64,000 nucleotides of DNA, from contig JABYQS010000052.1 of the NCBI GenBank assembly GCA_022592435.1, positions 1 through 64,000 on the forward strand, read 5' to 3'. Made by a program: the position numbers and the translations under genes. This document shows, in pieces, positions 1 through 10,649 of this stretch (position 1 is the first letter of the stretch; each line of letters begins with the position of its first letter). Source of the DNA: Cerioporus squamosus. Lineage: Eukaryota; Basidiomycota; Agaricomycetes; Polyporales; Polyporaceae. Below the pieces are notes generated by a model. The model saw nothing but the letters and a program-made list of their open reading frames with translations. It had not been told where the DNA came from and searched no databases.

Positions 1-31
1 GACAACGACAAGAGGGAACATACGTGTCATC

Positions 32-1693
32 TCAGTCTACGAGTTTGTCGTGCGCGCACTCGACGACATCCACCAGAGGCCGAAGGCTCTCCAAATACCG
101 AGCCTCGCGCGCCGTCCGTTCCTCGTCGCTCAGGTTCACCGTGTGACCCCGACCGGCCAGCTCGATGCGCAAGTGCCTCAGACGCATGCCTTGACTGTTC
201 CGGCGGAGCAGCAGCGCCTCCATATTGGCTATCACGGCCTCATCGTTACTTGGCTTGACACAATTGAAGTTGAGCTCTTCGAGAGCCGCGCAGGCGTCGC
301 TGATGTCTGGCTCCCCAATGGCCTCCACCAGGTTGATCTCGAGCGACGGCCGGGCCTCGTATGAGGGCGGAAGGACGCTGAACGCAGAGAGTGTCTTCAG
401 CTTTGGTAAGCAGGACAACATCCGGCGTAGATCGCTGCTCCAGATCTTCAGGTCACCGTCGTTCATGAGGGTGAGCTCGGTTATGGAGTCATTAGCGGCA
501 GCAAGCTCCTCCATATCGTCCGTGAAGTTCGGGAGGACCGTTGAGACGCTCTCTGGGTCGGCCTCAATCGCGAGGGCCATCGTGCGCTCGCCGGCATGAG
601 CGAGCAGGTAAGCCACATGGACTGAGAGACACAAGTAAACGCTTGTCAGGCGGTTGAAGAGCGGCAACCCGGACTTGTCCTCGGGAAGAACGGTGAGGAA
701 CCCTTCCTTTACTAAGTCTGAAACAAATCGTAACTCGTCACCGTCGCGCATGTTGATAAGCTTCGTGAGGCGAACGTCCGTCGACGCCGGCACGGTGAGC
801 CCACTGAGGAGACGTGCGACGTACTTGTCGATGTCCTCAACGACCAGACGCCTCAGCGTCGGGGCGAGAGCGACGACCGGTAGCGGATCCAAGGTATCGA
901 GGTCAACGAGAGTGTCGAAGTCCTCTTCAAATGGTCGGAAACGAACAAGTGTGATGGTTTGAAGGTGGTGACAGTCGCCAAGGAACCGCACGAACTCGAC
1001 GATGTTGCAGTGCGGGGATATGCTGTCACGAAGCTCTATATGCGTGAGTCGCGGCGGCGATAAACCATACGGGCCACGTGGGAGGGGTCCTTGGAGTCCA
1101 ACACCCCGCAGTGAGAGCTCTCGAAGTTCTGGATAAGAATCGAGAGAGAGCTGGAGCATGAACTCCTCCTCCTCCTCTACAACGGCGGGAGTCTCATCTT
1201 CATCGTCATCGTCATCGTCCATCGGATCGAGCACGGGATTTAACCACATGTTGAGGGTATGGAGACCCGGCATCGGATGTTGAATGAATTTATCGACATG
1301 CGAAGCTTGACTGCGACGCAAGTCTTGGACGTGAAAGGAAGCTAAGCGGGGGCGGTGACGGAGGAGCACCTCCATATAGGGCGCAACATTGTGAGGGAAG
1401 TAGATGTCGACTTCGATAGGTAGCTCCTTGGATCTCGAGAGAACGAGCTCCACGTGCTCCATCCTCGTCTCGGGAAGGACGCGTACGAGCCACCAAAGCA
1501 TCGGCGTCGCGCATACGATAGAGTGCCAGTGACGACACACGGCAATCATTGGATACCACGGTAGATGGCGCTGCCTATAGCCAACGAAAACGGCGGAGTA
1601 TTGGTTTTTCGGAGGGGATCCATGAACGTAGCGGAAGATGGTTATCAAAAGTTCAGTTGGAAGACGGTTGACAGGTCGACTGGCGTTGATCAT
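32..1693 (-). CDS. F-box protein, subfamily A (N-terminal part out of frame upstream)
   Basis: Open frame of 553 residues with an F-box-like start at about residues 8-22 (NRLPTELLITIFRYV). It continues through PWYPMIAVCRHWHSI and TPMLW, the usual basidiomycete F-box signature, then leucine-rich repeat-like strands (YPELRELSL, RLTHIELRD). Such proteins recruit substrates to SCF ubiquitin ligases through Skp1; the substrate is unknown. An acidic run (DDDDDDEDE) lies near residue 160. The ATG at 1693 is real, but the same frame reads through without a stop upstream of it. A second open frame, from an ATG at 1880, encodes DAEQALSDMLQQR and stops matching near 1728-1736. After that point the F-box frame continues with QNLDKRITETS, the helix that normally precedes the F-box. 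This suggests a one-base frameshift, so the native start may be 1880. Single exon. F-box identity is firm; the start is uncertain. Confidence 0.8.
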   Translation of the reverse strand: MINASRPVNRLPTELLITIFRYVHGSPPKNQYSAVFVGYRQRHLPWYPMIAVCRHWHSIVCATPMLWWLVRVLPETRMEHVELVLSRSKELPIEVDIYFPHNVAPYMEVLLRHRPRLASFHVQDLRRSQASHVDKFIQHPMPGLHTLNMWLNPVLDPMDDDDDDEDETPAVVEEEEEFMLQLSLDSYPELRELSLRGVGLQGPLPRGPYGLSPPRLTHIELRDSISPHCNIVEFVRFLGDCHHLQTITLVRFRPFEEDFDTLVDLDTLDPLPVVALAPTLRRLVVEDIDKYVARLLSGLTVPASTDVRLTKLINMRDGDELRFVSDLVKEGFLTVLPEDKSGLPLFNRLTSVYLCLSVHVAYLLAHAGERTMALAIEADPESVSTVLPNFTDDMEELAAANDSITELTLMNDGDLKIWSSDLRRMLSCLPKLKTLSAFSVLPPSYEARPSLEINLVEAIGEPDISDACAALEELNFNCVKPSNDEAVIANMEALLLRRNSQGMRLRHLRIELAGRGHTVNLSDEERTAREARYLESLRPLVDVVECAHDKLVD

Positions 1694-2645
1694 CGTGCTC
1701 GTCTCCGTGATGCGCTTGTCGAGGTTCTGCGCGCTGCTGCAGCATGTCCGACAGGGCTTGCTCTGCGTCAGAGATAGCAGAAGGCGCCACCATATGAGAG
1801 AGATTCACAGGAATCTTGGAAGTATTACTGTCGTTGGGCTGAGATATGGGTGACGGTGCATCGTCCATCCTTTGTTCCATGACGGGGCTTTATGTAACTG
1901 TGTCCCTTCCGAGATCTATTGCTGACTCAGTCCTTCAGTGATAGCGCGGCAACACCGTTGCAATTCGCATACCTTGACGCGGCCTCAGCTCTCCCGGCCG
2001 CGTTCTATTCTAGTGTATCGAACCAAGTCGTCCAGGTGTGAATTCGAAACAGCTGTAGTCGCAAGTCGGTATCAAAATGAAGACTTTCAGCAATGCCATG
2101 AGAATCACACCTTCTGAACCGAGATTAAAGTCACCGACGGTGTTTTGAGATGAAGTCCACTAATGCCTGGTAAGACTTGAAAGTAATCTGGGTGGACGAG
2201 TCAGAGTATGGTCCCTGCTGTGAAATCAGACTCACGCGCTGGCAAAGTGTGTTGTTCGGATTCTTGACGAGGAGAGAGGTAGGCTTGGTCGACGCAGTAC
2301 GGAACCAGAATTGACACGCGCTTGCGTAAAGACTGCAAGTACAGAGAGAAACCGCGATTACGCGGAGATGGATGCGGACCAAGCTCGACTTCGGCGTCCG
2401 CACACGAGTGCTCACGAGCGTCTGAGTTTTGTGGGATTCGCACCGAAGCGATCCACTGGCGCCCCCCGAGACATAAGTACGTACCGCTGCATCTGACCGT
2501 TTGCCAGTGAAGAACCACCAGCACCTCCACAGCTAGCTCTTCAAAGGGTGAGCGTGCTGCTATGATAACAATTGCAGAATTATGGAGCCTCATTTCTGCG
2601 CAGTACTTACCCTCAAGTTCCGACATAACTTCTGCAATATCGAAA
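1694..2645. other. Intergenic, with the displaced F-box N-terminus at 1737-1880
   Basis: The stretch 1737-1880 on the minus strand probably encodes the displaced N-terminus of the F-box gene to its left. From 1881 to 2645 I see short open frames only, without family motifs or convincing splice structure. This segment is the shared upstream region of the F-box gene (minus) and the MDP-1 locus (plus). Confidence 0.5.
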
Positions 2646-3749
2646 ATGACGAGCCGACTGCCGAAGCTCGTCGCATTTGACCTCGAGTACGTGTTCAGCT
2701 CATCGGCGGCGGTGCATACGAACGCATGCCAACCGCAGCCCAGCTACACGCTCTGGGACCTGTGGATAGACACCCATGTAGACCGTAAGTCCAAGTCCGA
2801 GTCGCAGCCGCCCCTTCTCAGAAGCCCACACTGACCTGACTCGCCATCGTACAGCTCCCATCCGACGCGTCGGTGACACCACAACGAGCTGCGGGACAGG
2901 TATGTACACAGAACCCTCCAAACCGGCTCCGTATGCCGCACTGTAACTCACACTCGCATACTACTCGTGTACTCGGGTTTCAGACATAACCGAAGATCAA
3001 GTTCTATCGCGACGTTCCGGAGATCCTGCATCGTCTCCGAGAAGGCGGCGTGACGATCGCGGCGTGCTCAGCGCACCCACGCCCCAGATCTGTACGCATA
3101 TCCTGCTGCTATCGCAGGCCCTCCTGTGCAGTCACTGAAGCTTGAACGCTGGCGCGCTCCCGCAGGGCACGGCAGGCTCTCGGGCTGCTGCTCGTTCCGC
3201 CACCCGCAGGACACAAGAACGAGGCGCCGACGCCCGCGGTGAAGTTCTTCGACCAGCTCGAGATCTATCCAGGTATGTATCGCCCGCCCGATGGAATCCT
3301 TATTGTGTCACTGTTTTGTGGCGGCTGAGCGGCCGAACTCAATATCAATACAGGCTCGAAGATCAAGCATTTCAAGGAGCTGCACAAGAAGACCGGGATT
3401 CCGTACTCCGAAATGGTGCGCCTTGTACAGTCCTGCCTGCCCTCGCCGATCATGTTCCCACACGGAGCCTAACCGCCCTTGTCCTCGGGTGTGCATACTA
3501 CGGGTACAGCTCTTCTTCGATGACGAGCACAGGAACAAGGAGGTCGAGTCTCTCGGTGCGCGTCCCGCCCTAGTACCAGCGGAGCTTCTAGCTGATCGCT
3601 TTGGCCTTCGGCGCGCAGGAGTCACGTTTTGCCTGTCGCGCGGCGTCAGCGACCGCGAGTTCGAGCACGGGCTCGCTGAATGGCGGCGGCGCCATCCAGT
3701 CGAGGTGGCGGAGGATGCTACCGGGACGGGCGGGGACGAAAGCGGCTGA
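2646..3749 (+). pseudogene. MDP1: Magnesium-dependent phosphatase-1 (HAD family), two frame breaks
   Basis: Spliced reading gives a HAD-family MDP-1 protein, a small cytosolic aspartate-based phosphatase known to act on phosphotyrosine. Exon 1 (2646-2686) joins exon 2 (2744-2784) inside the DxDxT catalytic motif, restoring FDLDYTLWDLWIDTHVD. Exon 3 starts at 2856 with PPIRR. Later pieces read IKFYRDVPEILHRLRE, then ARQALGLLLVPPP, VKFFDQLEIYPGSKIKHFKE and LFFDDEHRNKEVESLG. The last exon ends at a TGA at 3747-3749. Two positions break the frame. Near 2879-2883, GDT and NELRDR lie in different frames. At about 3071 an extra G separates AACS from RTHAPDL. Neither can be absorbed by an obvious intron. 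The catalytic aspartates and all other family blocks survive, so decay is recent or these are assembly indels. Confidence 0.75.
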
Positions 3750-5724
3750 CGAACGGTAGCTGAAGCTTTCTTCCTGGTCGTACTTCTAATGCGGCTCGAA
3801 GATGATCACGAATTCCGGTAGAACGTATTGACCTCGGTCTCAGGCCGGCGAATGTGGATCTGAAGCTTGAACGTCTTCTGTGTTTATGACTCCTGCGACT
3901 TCTTTCCCCTCGACCAGTCGCCAGGTGAGTCAGGTTTGAGGCATCATGCTGCTCTCATGCTGCACCGTCGCTCCCACTGCGACCATCGAGATGGGGCCAT
4001 AATTAAGGTCCGCAGAGGCGCATTCCATCCGAGCTGCGGAGATTCAGTTAGACTCTTGAGGCCTGAGTGATGAGATTCAGGCTCGCAGCCGCCACAGATG
4101 ATCACGACCACAGAAGACAGCCCGAGCGAATGCCCGACTCGGCGTACTCGGATCGACTCGCGCGCCCGACTTGTCAATCGAACCACACTGCACTGCAACT
4201 CTCCTGTCTCGCATACATCCACGCAACCCTGTCTTCTGCCCCTCGACGTCGACGCCCACACACGACTGCGGACTTATGCTTACCGCATACACAAACCCAA
4301 CTCATCGCATATATGGAAACCAGTTCCCTGCCTGCTCATGAATCAACTTCGCCGAGGCCAGACCCATTCGAGAATGAGCTGATAAATCGTCGACTCACCA
4401 GATTGCACCAGAGGTTTTTCTTGTGAATTGCTGACATCGGACGTGCGTCCTTACCAGGACCTCCTCCGGTCGGCATATCGGTTTCGGAGTAAGGGTACCT
4501 GAAGCTGCAGGGCGACATCCGACCCTCCTCACTTCGACTTAGCTTCAATCCGATTCATGAACTTACCGCACGGGCGCGGCTCACTTCCCTCATACCACTC
4601 ACACGTCGAGTCCTCCCGTCCTCTTCCGAGTCATGAACCATGGCTTGTCCCGCAGATGCAACCCAGGAGGGTGCGGTCGTACTCGGTGAGTGCTCAGTCT
4701 TCGATGTATCGCGACTCAAACTCTCCGAACTCTTGGTCCATTTCGGTTGATCCTATCTGCATCTATCCACAACTATCCCGCAGCCGAGAACACCGCAGAG
4801 TCGCAGCTTCTCACTTCTCTGGGCACAGGGAAACACGCGCTTGCTATCCGCTTGCTGTGCCATGCATCTTCCAACGCTCGGAGTTACTCGTTCTCGGGTG
4901 ATCCGTTATGAGCTGGTTCCAAGGACGTCTCGGAGTCATGTTCTCCGTTCGGTAAGTGGTCCTCGTGAGGCGCTCCTTCACGTCGCTTCTGGGCTACTTG
5001 GGGCACTTGAGGCGCGTGCTAGGGCAGCCTCAAGGTGGGTGTACCCACAATTCTCTCCATTCATTCCATGTTCATTCCAACCCTATTCGTGCGCTGTCGG
5101 GCTAATCACCAGGTGTCGCGGGAGTAGGGCGCAAAGAGATAGAAGCGACCCACGTCTATTGTTGCGCACGACGCCACAGCCCTGGAAGCGACAGACTGGG
5201 AGGTGTGAATAGGACGTAACCGTACGCAGGACGTGCCGAACACTGCGCCGCGTGATGAGACGTGAGAGCCACGAGGCCGAGCGGTGAGTCCAGCATCTGG
5301 ACAGGATGACAGGCTAACGGAGCTAGTGCTGATATCTAGGTCCTGGACATCGTCGAAGGGAGTTGGAAGATTGAGACGCTGCACGAAGACGATGCGATCA
5401 GGAAAGTAGACGTCTCATCCGACTGTTTGTGACAGGAGAGTGCAGGCATCCCGGACGGTTGCTTGTCGGGCTATGCCGCAGGGCTGAGACGCCGCGGAAT
5501 CAATTGCGCAGGCACAGCCCGGCGGGACTGATGACTACGTCGCCTGGATGCGCTTTACCGCACTTGGACTCGCGGCGTCTCTGCCCGCAACAAAAGGCAT
5601 CGCAAAATTCTCCTCCTCCTCCTCCTCCTCCTCCTCCCTCTACAAAAGGCTTTGTGCCGTCGATACCCCGTTTAATGTTCCTCACTTTCTCAGCTATTCT
5701 CTTCGTTACTTCTTCGAGTCCAGC
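3750..5724. other. Gene-poor stretch with isolated exon-like pieces
   Basis: No recognisable gene. Several plus-strand pieces look like exons between good donor and acceptor sites. The clearest is about 5339-5430, which follows a CTAG acceptor and reads VLDIVEGSWKIETLHEDD up to a TGA. Another lies around 4640-4680, before GTGAGT. They may be the 3' part of an unrecognised multi-exon gene, but I could not link them in frame. Confidence 0.3.
5611..5637 (+). repeat. (TCC)9 microsatellite
   Basis: Nine perfect TCC units. It lies about 90 bases upstream of the chosen start of the nucleotidyltransferase-like gene. It would encode a serine run if translation began at the in-frame ATG at 5548. Confidence 0.95.
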
Positions 5725-6550
5725 ATGTCGCACAGGCCATCCTCCGCCTCGCCGCTGCCCGACCGCAACGAGGTCAATATGACGCGCGAGCTCCTCCTGG
5801 GGGCCTTGCACGACCTTTCTCTTCGTCTCGCTACCTACTTCCCGTCTACTGTGCGCTTGGTCGTACACGGCGGCGCAGTAATGGTCCTCCATCCGCAACT
5901 TGCGTGTCGCGACATGACCCGCGACGTCGACTACCTCCACCGCTCCTTCGAGGCCGAGTGGATGGCGCGCGGTGTCTCCGACGCCGGTCCGCGCCTTCTC
6001 ACTTGCATCAAGGCCACCGCGCGAGCGTTCGGCCTCGGTGCAGACTGGATGAACGCGTGCGCCGATGTTGCGCTTCCCATGACAAGAGAGTACGTCGTCG
6101 TTCATGCCTGTCGCGTCGTGCCACCAAGAGGCGCCTAACTGACTCATCCCGCCCCGCCGCAGTATGTATGGGAAACCCTTTGACCCGATCTCTTACGACG
6201 CGCTATCTGCAAACAACATGAAGATGAACACGATCTTCACCTCGCCCGGCCTTGTGCTTGTTGGCGTGAGCTGGTCGTGGGCCGTCGCTCTCAAGCTTGT
6301 GCGCTACGAGAAACACGACCCGCACGACATCGCGAGCATCCTCCGGCTCGGCCACAGACAGCGCAACGTCAAGTGGACGCGGTCCTTGCTCGAGCAGTGG
6401 CTCATCGCCATGTGCAGCGCGATGGGCTACACCGCCTACACGCCGTACCAGATGGAGACGACACGGCAAAAAATGCGTCATGCGATCGCTCTCGCATACC
6501 AGCAGAACATCTACCCGCCCCAGTTCCAGCGCGCCGTTTACGCGCACTGA
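5725..6550 (+). CDS. Nucleotidyltransferase-fold protein, fungal conserved hypothetical
   Basis: Two exons, 5725-6089 and 6163-6550, with a 73-nt GT-AG intron; the splice joins GA+T and gives PMTRDMYGKPFDP. The product has 250 residues. Residues 40-75 carry VVHGGAVMVLHP followed by RDMTRDVDYLHRSF. The glycine-rich helix start and the DVD pair resemble the metal-binding core of minimal nucleotidyltransferases of the DUF6036 or AbiEii type. The C-terminal half (KLVRYEKHDPHDIASILRLG) matches the helical part seen after that core, where R-x-x-D-x-x-D-I is common. No activity can be assigned; it may be a pseudoenzyme or act on a small molecule or RNA. An upstream in-frame ATG at 5548 would add a serine run from the TCC repeat, so I chose 5725. 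The gene converges with the GT15 gene. Confidence 0.65.
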
Positions 6551-7430
6551 GCGGGGGGCTTGGATACCCTAGATGTGCGCTCTCTCGGACTTCTCGCATT
6601 CGCGTTCGCGTTCCGTGCATGTGCCTCGTGTGTCTGATGCTTTCTGTATCGTTATCCTTCTTCGTCGCTTTCTCGCTCTGCTTTAGATCCCGCTTCCTTC
6701 TCGTCCTTCGTCCCTCGTCCCCGTCCCCATCCTCTACCCTCTGCGCTATCCCCTATTTTCATCCACCCTACATTAGTATTAGTGCTCATGACATTCTACG
6801 ACCGCCTTCGATACCCTAATGCCCTACGGTACTCACGACCGTGACGATAGCATTACGAATTTACGACCCGTTCCATCTCCTCACTCTGCGCGTGTGTGCC
6901 GCGTGCGCTGCTCTCGCGCGATGCCCTGCGCCCTGCCTTCTCAGCCACATCTCCCAGCATGCGTCCCGGTGGAACGGATACAAAGTCAATCGCCAACTCG
7001 CGCGTGTTCCCGTACGTGAGTGCCGTCACTGCGCGCGGAGTGCGGGAACGCCATGATTGCACGCGAAGGGAGCAGTGAATGTCAACTATCAGACTTCGGC
7101 GTTCCGTACTAACTACACCGCGTCCGCCGTCCGTACAGTAAGCGTCTTCTCATCTGCAGGAATGTCCATGTGTGCTTCTCGCGACGGTCACCCAGCTCAG
7201 CGACCCGATGCGCTGCGTATAGCGTGTACATGAACCCCAAGGGGATCAGGGAGACATACCCGGTACCCGGCCGACACTCTCCGCCTCTCCTGACTCCTCC
7301 TATGTGATCCATGCGCTTTTAACCGGAGCGCCACCCGTCTCCGTGGGCAGTGCGCGGTGAGCGTTGGGCGGCGAGCGGCGTGGAATTGTGGGTGACCGCG
7401 GGCGACCGTGTCTCCCTCCCGGAGTCCGTG
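6551..7430. other. Intergenic between convergent genes
   Basis: Shared 3' region of the nucleotidyltransferase-like gene and the GT15 gene. A strongly pyrimidine-rich tract runs from about 6655 to 6745 on the plus strand. I see no gene. Confidence 0.5.
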
Positions 7431-9644
7431 TCATGACCGGATGACCTGTTCCCACTTGCGCAGACAGGAGTACGCGTTGTAATCTGTCGATGGAAGAGAG
7501 AGCGATGCAACTCCGGTCAGCATAACGTCAACGTCAACGGTCGAGCTCGCGACGACGGTGGTCAGTCAGGACTCAGGACGAAGCGTCCCATCCGATGTCC
7601 GACATCCCGACCTCCCGACATCCCGACATCCGAGGCACCGCGTCTCGAGACGTCGGAGCGCCCAACGCGCAGTGTCCTCCGTCTCACGCAACGTCCGGAA
7701 TGGCGGTGCCGCGTCCCGTGTGGGCACTCAGGATATGACGGGCGAAGGAGACTCAGAGGGAGTTGAGGCCCTGACTAGTGGACTCACCGAAGCTGTCAAA
7801 CTGCGTGCAAGTGCAGTTCTTCGCGCGCCGGACCTCGCCGCTGCGCGGACAGTGCGCGAAGGGCGGGTGCTGGTACCCGATGTCGTCGAAGAAGTGGATC
7901 TGGTCCTTGCGCGCGAAGAGCGCGGCGCCGATGCTGTGGACGGGTGCGTCGCCCCAGCGCTGTTGGGTGGTGGTGGCGTGTCAGCTCAGCATGTAGGTGT
8001 GGTGTGATGTGGGATGAAGGGCAGGGAGGAGTGGGGAAGAGGATGTGGTTGCCGATCGCGTGGTGTGCGGGTGTGGGGGTGGTGCATGGCCGTGAGGGAT
8101 CGGATAGCGGGGACGCACCTCGTAGTAGAACCCGCCCTTCGACTCGAGGTGATTGAAGAACTTGCTGTACGCCTCGCCTCGCCAGAAGTCCAAGTTGGCG
8201 ATTTCGAAGTTACTCCAGACTGCGTGACAAGTCATGTCGGTTTGCTGACATGGCCATGAGGTGGAGGATACGTACAGTGACACATGTTGTAGCTCGTGCC
8301 GCCATCTTCTGAGAGGTACCTCATCGAGTTGTTGGGTGCGAGGTACTCCGGGTGGATATCGATGAACTCTGCAGGAACGAGGTCAGTACTGCGACCTCCT
8401 GCGGTGGCGGAACGGTCTCCACCTTTCACCGCATCCCAGAGCGTCGGAACTGTCTGTGGCCACTCGTACAACGCCACCGTGAACCCTGTGAGCAGTGCGT
8501 AGTCAGTGTGTGGTCAATATTGTCACCCTATGACACGCACCATATAGCTTGTCGTTTTCCTCCATGAACAGGAACGGATCAAAGTCCGTCTCGCAGAGGA
8601 AGTTGACATTCGGTCTGATGAAGCCTCAGCGCGCGGTAAGGGACAGGGCACGAGAGACGGCAGCTCACTCCACACGCCAGTACCACTTGTACTTCTGCAC
8701 CAATGGGTGCCTGTAGAAGAACTACCGCTCCTGTCAGCGTCTTGCATACGGAACGACCACCGAGGAGTCGCTTACCCCGGAGTTGAACCGGCACATATTC
8801 CGGTATCTGCGATGGGGCCGAGTGAGGTGAGGTGAGCGAGCGCGTTGCGGGCCGAACTCACGGAACGCTGCCTGCAACGTCATACGCGGTCAGTGAGGGC
8901 TAGACGACACGGTGAGTTAAGGCGGAACTAACCTCCATAGATGACGCCATCCTTTATCAGGTGCTCCCTCCCTGCCGTCGCCTTCTCCTCGTCTATCCAG
9001 TCCGGCTGGAACCAGTGGTCGTGGGGGATGAGGCCGAAGGACACTGGCCCGGAGATGATCGCGCTCATCTTCCTGCATGACACGATACACGAGAGAGGTT
9101 CGAGTTCGCGCTTGACGACGTGTCTAGAAGGGGAGGGACTCACTCTTTGAACTCGTCCGTGAAGGGCACTTCGTTCAGGAAGACCCAGGGATACCCGAAC
9201 CGCTTGTTGAAGCGGTCTTCGAGTTGCTGCACGCTCGAGAGCGCGCCTTCCAACTCGGAGTTGCGCGCGAGCATGAGGAGGACGGCGTTTGCTCTTCGTG
9301 TGGTGTTTGAGCCGAGCTCGTATTCAGTGGGGGAAGTGGAGACGTCGGATGCGGTCCAGTTACCCGTCGTCCATTGGAGATGTGCACGGACGTTTGAGAC
9401 GGAGGTTATGTGAGCGTACTCTGGACGCAGATGTCGCAGGACAGCATGTAAACTGATCTGCAATCACCGGTGCCGCAAAGTCAGGATAAACATGCATGCC
9501 AAACTCTAGCAGACGGCTACTCACCAGGAACGCCGTGGCAATTCCTAGCCAAAGCGCGGTGCGATTTACCTGGCATGCTCGGTGCCGAAGTGTGCGTGGG
9601 TAGCATTCTCTGCAAGGAGTGGGAAGAGGTAGTCGGGGAACCAT
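7431..9644 (-). CDS. Alpha-1,2-mannosyltransferase, glycosyltransferase family 15 (Kre2/Mnt1 type), 12 exons
   Basis: A Golgi type II membrane enzyme that adds alpha-1,2-linked mannose from GDP-mannose to protein glycans. I spliced twelve exons in frame: 9525-9644, 9144-9457, 8933-9072, 8862-8871, 8776-8806, 8669-8721, 8541-8614, 8423-8485, 8276-8368, 8119-8219, 7788-7959 and 7431-7483. The product is 407 residues, normal for the family. A signal anchor (RTALWLGIATAFLISL) spans the first intron. Family blocks follow in order: ARNSELEGALSSVQQLEDRF, YPWVFLNEVPFTDEFK, GLIPHDHWFQPDWID, GGSVPYRNMCRFNSGFFYR, YKWYWRVEPNVNFLC, DPFLFMEENDKLYGF, YLSEDGGTSYNMCHFWSNFE, HSIGAALF and FFDDIGYQHPPF. The last exon gives YNAYSCLRKWEQ. 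Exon 4 is only 10 nt, and the last intron is about 300 nt. The start ATG is the least certain part. Confidence 0.92.
7592..7633. repeat. Short tandem repeat in the last GT15 intron
   Basis: About five imperfect 8-10 base units around ATCCCGAC/CTCCCGAC lie inside the unusually long final intron of the mannosyltransferase gene. Confidence 0.7.
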
Positions 9645-10649
9645 GATGATGGAGGGATCCCTTCAGGGAACAGCGGGAGGATAAGGGCAGTAGAGTTTAC
9701 ACCGCAGCATCCCAGAACTGTCATCCCACATACGCAATTCCATCGCGCAGTCCACAATTCAGACTGCGCAGCCAGCATGGCCGCACGACGTTCGGAGCCG
9801 GAGTTTCAAGGTTCGGAGGTCGATCATGCGCGCCTTCTCTTGCGCTACTCCGGGATATGGAGGACCGTAGTATGCACGACGACGCAGATCTTCGTTCTCA
9901 CTCAAGTGTGGGGAGAGGCAATCTCTTGGGCAAGAGCCGCTTACCGTATCGCGGGCGGTTGGTATGACAGATGGTGGTCTCTGCGTGAGGGTTATTCTTG
10001 GTCATAGAGCGCCATGCTCTAGCGGCACTACGGCGCTCTTGCAGCATCGAATTCAATATGCGTATGGTATTCAATGACTGGGCTGAAGAAGAGATGGGCA
10101 TAACACTTACGGGGGTAGGACTGTCTTGGTAAAAGGGCGAGCGATGGTCGCAGGGAGAACCTCTCCCGGCAGGCAAATGCGCAGCAGCCGCAGCTTGCAG
10201 GATAGCTTTCTTCCCGCAGCACTAGGCAGCACTCTGCCAGAAGAGATCTATCATTAGTACACCCTGAGCAAGAAGAACATACACCCGGTAGATAGACATC
10301 GTTCGGAGGCTTCGAGGCGGATGCGAGACATGGCAAGACGAAGTGGCACCCGAATGTCGGGTCACTGGGTAGAGATCGTCGGTTGTAGGAGTCCAGGTAA
10401 CGCTTCTGTCACTATGTAGCACGGAGTATACATGGGTTGTGAGTTGGAACATCGGAGGATCGAAGGACGGTGTAGTGGTGGTTCGACGTTCAGTAACGAT
10501 TCCAGAGTTCATCGTGTTGCATGGGGTCGGCAATTGCCGGGGATGGTACAGCAGTCCCCCTAGCCTGCAACTTGTCTCAACTTGTACATATGTTACCGTG
10601 TATGCAACGTCCTCACCACACCTGAAAGGCTTCGTAAGTCTGGATCGCA
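9645..10649. other. Intergenic, nothing recognised
   Basis: Upstream region of the GT15 gene and downstream region of an F-box gene. The open frames are short and overlap on both strands, and no family motif is visible. Confidence 0.5.

Noticed and set aside
5548..5724. N-terminal extension of the nucleotidyltransferase-like protein
   Set aside because: It would consist of low-complexity residues including a serine run from the TCC repeat; more likely 5' UTR.
5500..6147. 215-residue minus-strand ORF with a glycine run
   Set aside because: Complement of the nucleotidyltransferase exon and the TCC repeat; the glycine run is the repeat read backwards.
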